This document shows positions 46,301 through 57,981 of a DNA stretch of 58,702 nt, piece by piece (the first letter of the stretch is position 1; each line of letters begins with the position of its first letter). The DNA comes from Klebsormidium nitens. Lineage: Eukaryota; Streptophyta; Klebsormidiophyceae; Klebsormidiales; Klebsormidiaceae. The position numbers and the translations under genes were made by a program. Location of the stretch: assembly GCA_000708835.1 (NCBI GenBank), contig DF237499.1, positions 1 through 58,702 of the forward strand, read 5' to 3'. The notes beneath the pieces were generated by a model, which made no database searches, was not told the origin of the DNA, and saw only the letters and a program-made list of their open reading frames with translations.

Positions 46301-49300
46301 CAGTTGGACGGCCGGGCCGGCTGCCTTCTCGGATTCGTCCAAATCTGGAATGCTCAGCGGAGCAGCGCCGTCAACGTCAGCGAGGCACACCGCCTCATAC
46401 TCCTGCAAGTAGCAAAATCACGAGTACGCAAGCGCTCTTTGCTCTCCCAGTCCAGGTCCTAGCTGGTAGCAGAAAGGCTAACGCGAATTCAGGTTGAGGA
46501 ACCTATACGCACCAGTACGATTAGAGGTATTCAACTGTCAGCGCTCGCGCACCTTGTAGCGGCGGTAGCGGAGCTCGTTGTTGCCCAGGTGGCGCCGCAC
46601 AAAGACGTCCGTCAGGAGGGCCGCCAGGCCGTCGATCAGCCACACTGGGAGCAGCGCCACGCAGACGCGTCAAGATTGGATGACCAAGCAACAGCAGATA
46701 ATGACCCCAGTACAGTATGAGATTGATCCAAGTCAAGCAGATTCCTTTCGCGCCAGCTCTAGAGCCGTCCAAACTATTCTGAAAGGATTTACGGCGGCCG
46801 GTCCTACCGTCCGCTGACGAGTCGGCTGTGATGAAGGCGCCGAACCATTGGCGGGCCAGGAGGGAGGCCAGCTTGATGCGGGTCGCTGACGTCTGCAAAA
46901 GATTTAAGGCATAGAGCTCATGTCTCAAGGATGGGCTTCAGGCATGGCCGCTGCTTTTTGACGACGAGAGTCGACTCAAACACTGCTCACTACGTAACGC
47001 TCAAAACCTAACCGTCGACCCTGCTCCCTCTAAGATTCAGAAATTGAGAGGATTCCACGGTTTGACTCCGAACCATGGATCTGATGAAAACATGCATCGA
47101 GTTTAGAAACATCCTGAGGAAACCCAGACGGCCCGATTGGGGGTGGCTCAACCAACGCTCGCTTCGATCACCATAACAGTAGCCCACCCCTTTCAATTCG
47201 CGCCAGCATTCAAAACTCTCGCTTGTGTACTTTCAAACCGGTCCTCTGCAGCCCTGCAACTAGGGTGGGAATGAACAAAGTGACGCTCCGACCTGATCAA
47301 TAATGCGGTCGTCCACCAGGAGGTGTGCGCTGAGCAGGGCCGTGGAGAGGCCCATGGTGGCGGTTTCGTACGCCGCTTCTGAGTCCAGAAACACTTGCAC
47401 GTACGAACTGAAGGGGAACGGCAGGTCCAGGTACTCCTCGTACGTGCTGCACGACAGGCGGAACAGCAGTCGTTTCAGAAAATGACTGGGCAGCAAACTT
47501 AGTTTGAGGGTCCATAAGAAAGCATTGAGGAAGAACGTCAGTCCTCGCAAGAAGTCAGTGTCCAAAAGGGGTTGAACGTGGGCGACAGACATCGGCCTTC
47601 CAGGATTGGAACCAGCGGCCGACACTCCTAGATCCTCGCCAATACTGAAAGTGACCGACAGACAGAAACGAGCTTTTCGGAACTGAACGTAATGAACAGA
47701 CAGAAACGTGGTTTTCGGTTGAAAAAGTTACTCCGCTCTTTCCAATGTTGAAACAGCCCGAAGGGAGTTCAAAATGTCACAAGTCGCTAGTTCGGACACC
47801 TCCATGCATCCCAGGCTGGCAGTTCTCAGTAGTCTGGACTGTGTGTGCTCCGCTCAGACCAGACGCTTCATGTCCAAACCGACAAGCTCAAAGAGTCTCC
47901 AACAGCGAACCTGAAAGCGGTGTGCAGAAAGTGCACGGTTTGGCGCAGCTTCTTGAGGTGCCCCGGCATGCAGACGTGCGTGATGGCCGGGGCCTGAACG
48001 TCCGGGAGCACCACGAAGGGGCCCACCGCCAGCGAGATCAGGCCCGGGGTGGTCGGGGCAGCTACCCGGTACGCCCACACCTTGCGCTGCTCCGCCGCGC
48101 TCGTGAACGCCTGAGACGAGAACTCTCGTGCTAATTATACCGTATGCTACTTTGTTTGCTAATTTTTACTTTGTGAAAAGGAAGATCGAGGCCGTCGAAC
48201 GCCGATCAGACGGTCTGAGAGAAGATCTTCTTGTGCACTTTTTGGGTTTGGTCAAGGCGTCCGCCAGGATTCCGGAAACGGTGGTGCGCTCTAGCGCTCT
48301 CCTCCCTCCTTTCTGGCGACCAAACAAGCAGTGCAAGGGCGGCTTCTAGGTGCATTCAAGCCCTTCCGAAGAAGAGAGCAGGAAAGAGTAGCGTCGCTTG
48401 AAAGCTACAGTCAAAAATGCCAACCTCCGCAATTTGCGAAAAGAGAAGTGGTGGATTATCCTGAAGTTGGGACCCAGTATGATTGGCACGAGACTGTTAA
48501 TGACATACTTCCTACTTTGATGTGCAAGCGTGTTCGAGGACACGCTCAAGCGCCATCCCTGTTGGGCGGTCGGTCGCAATGGGCGGAACGCCGTTGAAAC
48601 GAGATGATCGTAGGCGCTTGATGTATGGATGGGGCTACAGCATGATATGCTTGAAGATACGACTGAACGGGCGTGTGGACACGATGGGGTACGACCCTGA
48701 GTATGTATTCCAATATCGTGTACCTCAGCAAACTTTGTGAGGCTTTCTTGTTGAAGTCGATCAGTGACAACGTCAAAAAGCGAGTTACTTGAGTTGCAGC
48801 ATCTGATGTATCATTGAAACTCGTGTACTTGGCAAAAGGGACGGGGACAGTGAGTCTTACCTGATACAAGAGCTCCCCGCTGCTGATCGCCATCAGTTGC
48901 GCGTCCACAGTGTATTCCAGGTCGAAGCTGCACAATTGGACGCCGTGATAAAAAACAGTCGTATGGAAAGGCCCAATTCTCATCGGCCCGTTGAACTTGG
49001 CTATCAAGCATATGCTTCGGGGCTGGGACCGGCAAGCGTGCGTTCAGGATCATCTCCCCTGTACCGGCCAACTAGAATAGGCCAGGAATGTAACATGGGC
49101 TTCCAGATTCTGGACAACTTTGGGCAACGGCTTGCTAAGCATCAATCCGGCCAAAGGGACTTTGCGATAACCTGACACTTCAAATCAACCATAGGTTGCT
49201 AGCCCCTTACATTTTCTTGGCTTCTTCATGTCCTCAATTCGGCGTAGCTTAGCACAGACCAACGCTCAAGGAACGACTCCCAAGACAAGTTCAGCCGGCC

Positions 49301-51397
49301 TTGGGACACTGATCACAGGCAAAAGCCGCACCTGTGGGGATGTTCGGAAGTGTCCGCACAGGGGAACCAGCACCGCGCCCTCCGGAGCTGGTTGTTTGTA
49401 TGCATGACGTCACCCTGGAAGTTCACTCCAGCACGCGCATGCTTCACCCGGAACCCGATGCGCACTCGAAGCAGCTGCAGGAAAGGCCTTACTTAGCGTT
49501 CACCAGAAGAGGGCATAGGCGTCAAATTGAAGAAACGGACTTTCGCCCTAATGGGTTCCACTGGCCCTCGAGAGACGCTAAACATTGGGAAAGGGAGTCC
49601 TGACACCCCGCATGGTCGGACTTGAGGATGTTCTCTTAGAAGAGAGCGTCTGTCATTGTCAGCTCTAATTCGCGGTGCTTCAATAGCCCTGGTACCATAG
49701 CATCTCGACTTCGGGAACCAGATTTCGCCAAGCTGACGTCAGAGTGTGACAAGAGAAGCGCCTCAGGGCTTTCATTCCATGGAGAATGTGAAGGTTTATA
49801 CGAGGCCCTACCCGAGAGTTCGAAATACCCCACCACTGACGAGTCAAAACCACAAACAGAAGCCGTACAGATTCCGTCACTGCTTCCAGATACATGTCCC
49901 TACCGTTGTGCTCGTCTCATCTTTGGCCTCGATCTCCTTCCCATCTTTGGCGCTCCCCTTCCTGGCACTCCCTTTCTTCTCCTTCTCGTCACTCCTGTTT
50001 CTCCCCCCAGAGGGCTCTCCTTTCTCCGGTGTCCCTTTCTCCGGCGTCCCTTTCTCCGGTGTCCCAGTCTCTTTTCCGCTAGGCTCCTCTTTCCCCTCGT
50101 CTCCCTTCTCCACTTCCACTGGCTCAGTCCTCCGCCCACCTGAACCTTCAACAAGCGCCAATCCATTCTCAGCTGTCCCTGCTTCTCTTTCATGCCCCTT
50201 CTCCTTCGTTTCCCCAGTCTGTCCAATTCCCACTGCCCCGTTTTCCACCCCCTTCAAGTCCGCCCCGTTTTCCACCCCCCCATTCGGGTGCCCCTCCCTT
50301 CCAGGCCCCCCAGTGGCTTCCACTTGCGCCCCATTTGCACCAAAACCGTCAGACGTAACCCCCACGATTGGCTCATGGCTTGCCCCCGCTTCTTGCAACA
50401 CCTCTGGGAGGTGAATGAGCAGCTCAGGCTCAGATTCCTCTTGCAACAACCGGACATAGTCCCTGTAAACCTTCTCGCCTGCGTTGTTTGGATTATCCTC
50501 TTTGGTTGCTGCATACACCTGCTGCAGAGACCGCACCCGAGTCTGGCCAGCGGGGGGAGCGAGTTGCTGAAACTTCGCGGGGGCGCCTTCCACGAAGATC
50601 CTGGAGATTTGGAGGCCGTTGGCATGGAGGCCCAGGATGCGAGGGGCGTCCGCAGGGGGGGAGAAGACGTCGAGCTCAGTGTACCTGAGGAGAAGGGGTA
50701 AGTTGATTGGTACGGAATCAGAAACCCGGCAGTCTACGATCGCGTCCACTTTAACCAATTGAGAATGAAAAGGCAACCAGGATATTTGAATGCGGACGGG
50801 AATTTTCAATGAGAATTGAAGGAGGAGCAGTCGATTGGGGATGACGTGTCGTTCACAGTGGTTGGAAACCTCCAAAGCGTGCAATGATGTACTTTAATAG
50901 TCCTTGAAGACACTGCAGGATTCCTAACCTAGTCAAGCAGCATGATACCTACGCAGCTGCTTGACAATGAAGTCACAACACAAAGGTGGGACCAGCTGGG
51001 ACCCAGAATACGAGCGCCACCGATCAGCAGCATTGAAAGCGCCATCAGAGAGTTGATGCAGGTCCAATGTCTTTGGCCAGACTTTGAAGAGAAACCCAAT
51101 ATGTGAAAATCCTGGGTGCCATTCAAAGTCATTGTGAGCCGCTTGATTTTGAAGCATACACCATGCATGGCATAGCAATGAAATTGTGTTCTCGAGAGTG
51201 GCAGCTCAAGGTGCATGATCATCGCGGCAATCAAAGGCAAGGGGTGCACTGCTGGCCAGGCAGCACGCTCACCCTTCAAGAGTTTGCGCTTTCAAGTCCA
51301 CCGCCAGGCACAGCTTCTGATTCTGGACACGGCACAATGGGACGCGCCGAAAGCTCTCCTCTGCAGAAGCAGGAAGGGTGTCCCCAAAGTCCGCCAT
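34344..51397 (-). CDS. TAF2: TFIID subunit TAF2 with a very long C-terminal tail
   Basis: Twenty-eight exons, in transcript order: 51397-51273, 50684-49904, 49474-49332, 48927-48861, 48110-47911, 47446-47293, 46892-46808, 46644-46553, 46402-46262, 45976-45899, 45579-45511, 45184-45087, 44830-44656, 44239-43992, 43647-43560, 43232-43107, 42823-42767, 42423-42344, 42130-42001, 41581-41492, 41132-41071, 40735-40645, 40377-40209, 39906-39723, 39250-39006, 38638-38451, 37993-36314, 35942-34344. The product is 2,414 aa (plants about 1,390, human about 1,200). The first ~1,250 residues follow plant TAF2: [22 protein letters not shown], an M1-aminopeptidase-like core, then HEAT-like helices ending GRPATLF. 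The zinc site is lost, LLARQWFG standing where M1 enzymes have HExxH. A charged insertion fills about residues 150-300. The tail is K/E-rich. TAF2 binds initiator DNA within TFIID. Exon 17 uses a GC donor. Confidence 0.92.
36619..37008 (-). repeat. 195-bp coding duplication in TAF2 exon 27
   Basis: Two adjacent units (36619-36813 and 36814-37008) each encode, in protein order, an EGP-rich lead, a GAP element, TGQ(V/A)EG and KKSGLKL(S/N)L. They are diverged at the nucleotide level but clearly related, and both keep the frame, so the copy number changes the tail length by 65 residues. Confidence 0.75.
39403..39434 (+). repeat. Interstitial telomere-type repeat, (TTTTAGGG)-like x4, in TAF2 intron
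   Basis: Four 8-bp units: TTTTAGGA, TTTTAGGG, TTTTAGGG, TTTTAGGC. It lies in the intron between TAF2 exons 24 and 25. The 8-bp period is that of Chlamydomonas-type telomeres rather than the 7-bp Arabidopsis unit. Confidence 0.85.
41702..41739. repeat. 13-bp tandem repeat in a TAF2 intron
   Basis: Nearly three perfect copies of CCGGGTCTCTTTC. It lies in the intron between exons 19 and 20. A small minisatellite. Confidence 0.9.
42765..42766 (-). other. GC splice donor (TAF2 intron 17)
   Basis: Exon 17 ends GCCAAGGAG at 42767, followed by GCAAGT, the classic GC-donor consensus. Joining to 42423 yields [18 protein letters not shown], which aligns with plant TAF2. Reading on reaches a stop within 7 codons. 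Confidence 0.85.
50021..50065 (-). repeat. Three 15-bp coding repeats (TPEKG) in TAF2 exon 2
   Basis: Three 15-bp units differ at one base in the middle copy. They encode the repeated pentapeptide in the charged insertion of TAF2. Confidence 0.9.
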
Positions 51398-51696
51398 TGG
51401 AGGGCCCATCCTGCTTGCCCTCCCAACAGGCGCATGTTACAAGCGCCTGTCAAAGCGCCCTCTTGGCTTTCTGGGCTGTCCTGCAAATTCATTCATGAGC
51501 GAAGACGTGAGCCTGCCTGGAAAAAAAAGCCGCCTGAAAACCCTATATGGAGGTTCTATTTTGTCGATGTGGGCGTTCCAAAACCCTAAGAGCTGGCATT
51601 CACGGAGACACCCCTTCAGTTCAAGGCGCAGGGAAAGCCGCCACACTTGCAAAGATCTCGCTTGCTCTCGAGTTGGGTCGTCTTCAAGGAGCAGCA
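51398..51696. promoter_or_regulatory. Shared divergent promoter, TAF2 / eIF2A
   Basis: Exactly 299 bp separate the two ATGs. AAAACCCTATAT (51537-51548) and AAAACCCTAAG (51580-51590) are telo-box-like, and no other open gene is present. With 5' UTRs subtracted, the control region for both genes must be well under 300 bp. Confidence 0.7.
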
Positions 51697-54600
51697 ATGG
51701 GCGACACTGTGCAGAGGATCCTAGGTCAGTCGGCTTATACCTGTTTCGAGCATCCGTAGTCACCTTTGAACTCCTATTTTGCGGAAACCTGGAACGGGCG
51801 CTTTGAATCTGCCATGCGCATTCTGTATGCCTTTCAGGTTCCAGGACTTGCTTTTTGATTCTTAGAAGCATCCGTGTGATCAGGCGACGTAGTGTTGAGA
51901 CCTTGCAATGCTGACTTTGGAGGTTTTGTGCTTGCAGTGCGGGCAAAAGACGGCATTGCTCTACTCAAGGCGCCACCGGAGGAGGTCAAACCTGTTGACA
52001 CTTTTACCAGGTGAATGTGCTGACCAACTTCTTGCAACTATCGATCCCACTCGAAGGTCCCGCGCTTGTGCAAGCAAAGCACTGTGTTCTGTCCAAGTGC
52101 TGCCAGGGTGGTGAGAATGGAGAGGCTCGGTTGGTTTCCACTGTAAACAGAAGCATGGTGTCAGTCCTAGTAATCTATTGAAGGAGAAAGACATGGCAAC
52201 TATCCAGCAAGTTGGCCGCAAATGCCAGCAACTTCCAGTTCACAGTATACTTCTGTCAGCACCTATCAAGGTCAACAACCAAAAGCAATTCTCCAAACTA
52301 TGGGCGATTGAATGGTGGTAGACATCTCGATCACCAGAACGACGCCCGCAAGTTCTAAAAATGTTCAGTATCTTCTCGCAAGAGAGCATCAGTCGTCCAA
52401 AAATCATCCTCAATCAACAGCATTGGTAGATCAATGTGCCTATGCCTGGCAAGCTGCCCTGTTGGCGTCATCTTTCTGATGTTGCTCTTATCATGCAATC
52501 CCAACACATGGTCTCGCTTTCGCAGGACTCAGGGCCTGCAGACGCAGTTTAGTGCGGATGGAAAGCTTCTTGCCATTGTCAAGCCCTCCGGCTCTGGCGT
52601 CAGCATCATTGACGTGGCGTCCTCCAAGGAACTACGCACTATTCCGGCGAGCAATGTGATGGGGATCGCATTCTCCCCCAAGAACACGTTCCTGCAAACA
52701 TTCCAGAAAGCGGGCGCTCCGGGTGAGAAGAACCTTGTTCTCTGGAGCCTGGCAACGGGCGAGGCCGCTTTTCAGCAGTCCCAGAAGACCTTCTCCAAGC
52801 TGAGCTGGTGAGATATGAATTCCTGCTTGAAAGTGATCATGCTCAATTGTGGTGAATGACTTCAGATGTGCCGAGAGTAAGCTTTGCTGCGCACTTCACT
52901 GCAAGAGGTGTGTCGACGAGAAGCTGGTTCATGCAGAGCCATAGGTACTGGTTTACAGAGGCGACAGAGTAGTATGACGGGTGTTTGAGAGGTCCGTAAG
53001 GAAAGCTGATCTGGTTACGATGCAAGGGTGGTGCATCCTGTTCTGGTGTGTGAGAGGCCGTTCATGTTTCGGTCTTGTGTCGCAAGTTTGAGTTATTCAA
53101 AGCACAACGCCGTTCAGCCCCCCAGAGATGCAACGCTGCCAATGTCCTGGCAAAGAACAGACCCAAAAGTCAGGCACTTTTCCCACTAAGATACTCTAAA
53201 CATGAATTATGTGAATTACGTGCATCACACAAAAAGCTCTGATGGCATCCTGGGTGATGTTTTCTCTGGAAACGATCTACTGGTATCCACCCCATGCAGT
53301 CCCCCCCTCAAAGCAGGGACAAGCAGGGACTCCATAAATCTCTTTTTTCGGTCCTGCAGGCCCTCAATCCAGTTCAGCGATGACGAAACAGTGGCTGGCC
53401 GGTGTGTGACGAACGAGGTCCACTTGTACGACCCTCAGGACTTTTCTCGCGGCATAGTGGACAAGCTGCGGGTGCCGGGGGTGGCCGCTATGCAGCTAGG
53501 CTTCGACCCGCCCTCCCACATCGCCTGCTATGTCCCTGAGCTCAAGGTTCGACATCCACTACCTCCAATCTGGTTTTACTACCTCTGATGTACGTCACAG
53601 CGATCTGATTTAGTGCCTCCTCTAGGCGTCTCTCGACAAGCCAGATTGTCTTAATATGTTTGAAACCAGGTGCTGTGCGTCACCTTGAACTGCTTGTCAG
53701 GCGAAAGGAAACTGCAGATCGTAAAAGCTGGTGAATCCTGGCTAGTCACCGACCCCAAATCTCTGCAACCACTCACCTTAATGATAGAAAGCTCAAGCTA
53801 GTTAATGCACGCCCTTTGCGTCTTCTGCCGAAGTACTCGAATCTGCACAGGACAGGAACGTCCCATCCTTGTCTTCACACAGGGCGCTCCAGCGAGCGTG
53901 CGCATTTACGAGCGGGCCAACATGGCATCGGGCCAGCCCGTCGCGCGGCGCAGCTTCTTCAAGTCGTCGACCGTCAAGTTCTTCTTCAACCGCGGCACCA
54001 CGGCGGTGCTGGTGCTGGCCGCGTCCGACGTGGACAAGACGAACCAGAGCTACTACGGGGACACCGCGCTGCATTATCTCGCGTGCGACGGGAGCAACGA
54101 GTGCACCGTTCCTCTCAGTAAGCCGGCGGTTCCTGATGAGTCGATGTCTAGACTCTGCTATATTCTTCTAGCATTCATCTCTCTTTCGGCACCCGTCTTG
54201 ACTCGTAGCTCGTCTTGCGGGTTGGCAATCGTAAGTTGGTACCGACTAGGTTTCGCTGAGTTGATGTGCTACTTGATAATATAAGGGCTGTGGCGAGTGT
54301 GGTGAAGCCGCCTAGGCTAGCACAGGACCTCTTACAGGCTTCCACGATCGGCGTTGACTTCGGGTTAGGTATTGGCATCGAGCGTCTGTTACGAAGAGGC
54401 TAGCCGCACTCTTTTCCGTCAAAGCGGAACAAACTGGTAACAAAGAGCGCACTTCCAACATGGCTTAACCCGATCTTCTGTATTGTGCAGGTAAAGAAGG
54501 GCCGATCCACGACGTGCAGTGGTCGCCGTCTGGCAAGGACTTCGTGGTCGTCCATGGCTGTATCCCCCAACCGTTGCGATGCTGACATCTCAGAGATATG

Positions 54601-57600
54601 ATTTTGACTGAAATAGTCCACATCAAAATCAAAACTTCGGTCGCAGCAGATACCCACCGATGTGCACGAAAAGTGCTGACGCCGGATTCCTGGAGGTTCA
54701 CGATAGTCGCCTCGGTCACGTCCCATGGAGCCTTGTTCTTGACTGGCAGCACCTATTTTCCGCAATCTCTTTCGTCACTCGCGTCGCAAAGCTGAATTTC
54801 CGGGGCTTGTTATCAAAGTCAAGGGCGCAACGTGAAGCTTGTTTGTCTACAGTCAAGTGAACTTGGAAGAGGAGGACCCAGCGCTTGTGCGAGTAGTTCG
54901 CTGCTTATTCATGTCCAAAAGCGAATGGATGGATCACTTTTCCTTGACGGATTGCTTGCCAGTCATGCCATCCAAAGCAACCCTGCTGGACTCGCGGTGC
55001 AAGACCCTCCATGACTTTGGTTCCGGCCCACGGAACATGGTCAAGTGGAGCCCCCACGGTCGATGTGAGTCTCCTCCGGCCTTCTGACGCGTGTCGTCAT
55101 ACCGTTTCTAGATTTCAGCAGTACCTTGGCAAAATGGAACTGGTTCTGTCGCGTTCCCTCTTGTTTTGGCATCGAACCTTTCAGAAAGTGCTCGCCGAAG
55201 GATTCTATTGTGCCCACAAGGCACTCTTCACCCCTTCGGGAGCAAGCCTTGCAGAGCAGTCTTTTTTGGAGTCTCTATGTCGTCCTCCTTCGTTGACTTT
55301 GTCTCCGGTGTTGTGATTGCGAAGTGTTTAACGACCCTCTGTCGTCTTCTTTGCAGTCATCTGCTTGGCAGGGTTTGGAAATCTTCCAGGTGACGTGGTA
55401 AGTGCCGTCCTCGGGCGTCCTTGAAATTCTTTAGGGGCTGTGCATTCCTTTTACCATCTGAAAGGATGTTTTTTTGGACGCTCAACATGCTCACCAGCAA
55501 TCGGTCGGCTTACTAAAGGTAGTCTCCATGTAATTCTTTCCAAATACCGAGGACTGATGGCGCTACATTCGAATGATACGCTGAAGCCATGCTGGGACAT
55601 CTCAATGATACGCCGAGCCAGTCTGCAAACACCCTCACTCAGCTTCCTTTTTGGCGTTCGCTCCTTGCAGGAAATTTGGGAGCGGAGCCAGCTGAAGCTG
55701 CTGGGCAAGACCCGTGCCCCGATGACAGTGACGTGCGAGTGGGGCCCCAGCGGGCGCTATCTGCTGTGCGCCACCACGTCGCCCCGGCTGCAGGTCGACA
55801 ATGGGTGAGCGCCAGACTCTTGAGCCTCTCCCTTGCACTCTTTCAGGTTCTCAGTCTTCAGTATCCATCCAAGCTACTCCCCTACTGATCTGAGTCGCTC
55901 GTTGTCCTGTGATCTACCACGAAAGATGGAGCAATGATGTGCAGGGATCCAGACAACTCATTCAAAAGGCGTGAAACGAAAGGATGACGTTGGCAACTCA
56001 ATCGGGGAGTCTTGCACCGTCGATGGTGCCGCCTGATTGAGCTGGAACTTCGCTGCTTGCAGGATCAAGATCCTCAAGTACGACGGCCGGCTAGTTTATC
56101 AACAGCCGTACGATCAGCTATATCAGGTGAGAAAAGAGATTTGTGACCTCAATACCAACTTAACAAGCCGGTGCCACCCGCAAAGGTGACTTTGAGAGCC
56201 CGTTCGAATGCCATTACACCTACTCGGTATTCGGCTGAGGCGCGCCAGACAATGCATAGCTTGTTGCCGTTGGGGGCATCATATGAAAACACGTGCCCCT
56301 CCCCCTCGGTCAGGAAGTCCATTCATTGCCTGCAACTACCTTGACCGACGATCATCTGCCGATTATTGAAGACGACTGAAAGCTGCATAGAGTGAACCCG
56401 CGAAGGCAACTTACAAACGGAGCGTGATTCCAATTCGAAACCCTTTCCATCGACCCGTTTCCTCAGTGTCCCCGCCCTCATTTCGCAGGCGGAATGGGCC
56501 CCCGCTGCCCGGGACGTCTTCCCCGACCTCCCTCCGTCGCCCAAGGCAAGCAAGAGCGACGAAGCGTCCACGTCGGGCCAGGCCGCGGCCGCCGCCCAGG
56601 AGAAAAAGCCGTACATCGCTCCGAAGCCCGTTGCATACGTGCATCCGCATGCCGCCACGTCAGCGAGCATCAAGTCGGCTGTGAGTGTTCTTGTCGGAGC
56701 CTGAAAAAGGTTGCGGTGTAGACTGGAGCGCAGGGTCGATTGTCTGAATTCTTCGCCCTCGCACCCCTGGTTTTTTTTGTGCGATGATTGCGTGGATTTT
56801 CGTTGATTGCCGCCCTTTATGCTGTCAAATAGAGGTTAGCTGTTCCTCATACCGCCTTTTCTGCTGTACTGTGCAGCTCTTTGGGGATGACGACAAGCCA
56901 AAAGCGTAAGCCTTGTCTCTTTCTTCCTTACATTAGGGACACTCTGGCCGCATGCTTCGACCCGATCCCTTACCTGATAACAGCGGTTTCACGTGATTCA
57001 TCTTGCTGTCTGTTTGCTGCGCTCTTTTCGCTCCTTGGTATCTCCACCAATTTCCTGGCAGCTCCATACTATGCTTTACGTGGTCCTTCGTGGAAAGCTT
57101 GGGGTTGAGTGACGGTTTTAGCCGATTACATGGCCGCCCACTCTGCCCGAGAACTCCCTGTTTACAGGTTGAGTAGAAGCGCCCAACGAAATAAGAAGAA
57201 GCGCGAGAAGAAGGAGGCGGACGGACAGGACGCGGACGGCGAGGGCGTTGCTGTGGTGAGGGCTCCGCACAAATCCTTCATAAATTTCCCAACGCAACTC
57301 AGGTTTCCAAGGCGTGGAGGTCGGGCTTTCGAGAGGAATCGTTGGGTTGTTACAGGATACAGCATGTGCCTCTGCAAAACCGTTTTCGAAGACATATGCT
57401 CGCTCGCAAAAGAATGACAGCGGCATGGAAGTTCCCACTCTGGGAGGTAAACCAGCTTTTCTGAGGCCACCCTTTGCGTTTGCAGGACTCACTGGCGGCC
57501 CAGGTCCAAGCAACCCAAATCGAGGAAGCTGAAAGTGAGCATGGTGCCAAACCCAGAACTTTCTGGCTCTTTTTTCGCGGCCATCCCCCTGCGTTGGTAG

Positions 57601-57981
57601 GAAGGCTCCAGCTAGAGCTGTGGGAATCTGTGATGCCGCCTTACAATCTTTGATGGCGCCTTGTCACTGCGGAGTCGTAGTCCTCTCTGGTTGCGAAGAA
57701 GTGAAAGGCTCACATCAATGGAATTCTCAGAAGGTGGTGCGTCGTGGAAGGGCGCGTCTTAACCAAGAGACACTTTTCATCCTGCTTGTTCACGTGCAGT
57801 CCCGGGTGAGACCGGCAAAAAGATTCGTGCGGTACAAAAGAAGTTGCGCCAGATTGACGAGCTCAAAAAGAAGGCGGCTGACGCGGGAGGCGCGGGGGCG
57901 CTACCTCCGGCACAGAGAGAAAAGCTGGGGCAGGAAGCTGCCCTTAGGCAAGAGCTGGAAGATCTGCAAAAGACGCTTTGA
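51697..57981 (+). CDS. EIF2A: Eukaryotic translation initiation factor 2A (eIF2A)
   Basis: Fifteen exons: 51697-51724, 51938-52010, 52526-52807, 53360-53546, 53883-54117, 54491-54559, 54963-55064, 55357-55397, 55671-55804, 56063-56126, 56489-56680, 56877-56905, 57168-57255, 57486-57534, 57800-57981. The product is 584 aa, the family's usual length (human 585), and phases close throughout. The N-terminal beta-propeller shows LVRAKDGIALL, AFSPKNTFLQTF, ASDVDKTNQSYYGD, HGFMPSKATLLD, DFGSGPRNMVKWSPHG, LAGFGNLPGDVEIWE and CEWGPSGRYLL. A linker (KKPYIAPKPVAYVHPHA) leads to a basic stretch and a C-terminal coiled coil (KKLRQIDELKKKAAD). eIF2A is a single-chain factor that delivers initiator tRNA to 40S subunits independently of eIF2. 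The start codon lies in a 28-nt first exon. Some donors are ordinary GT but weak (GTATCC after exon 6). Confidence 0.93.

Noticed and set aside
49746-50414. 222-codon plus-strand open frame opposite TAF2 exon 2
   Set aside because: A mirror frame of the charged insertion, with no conserved motif.
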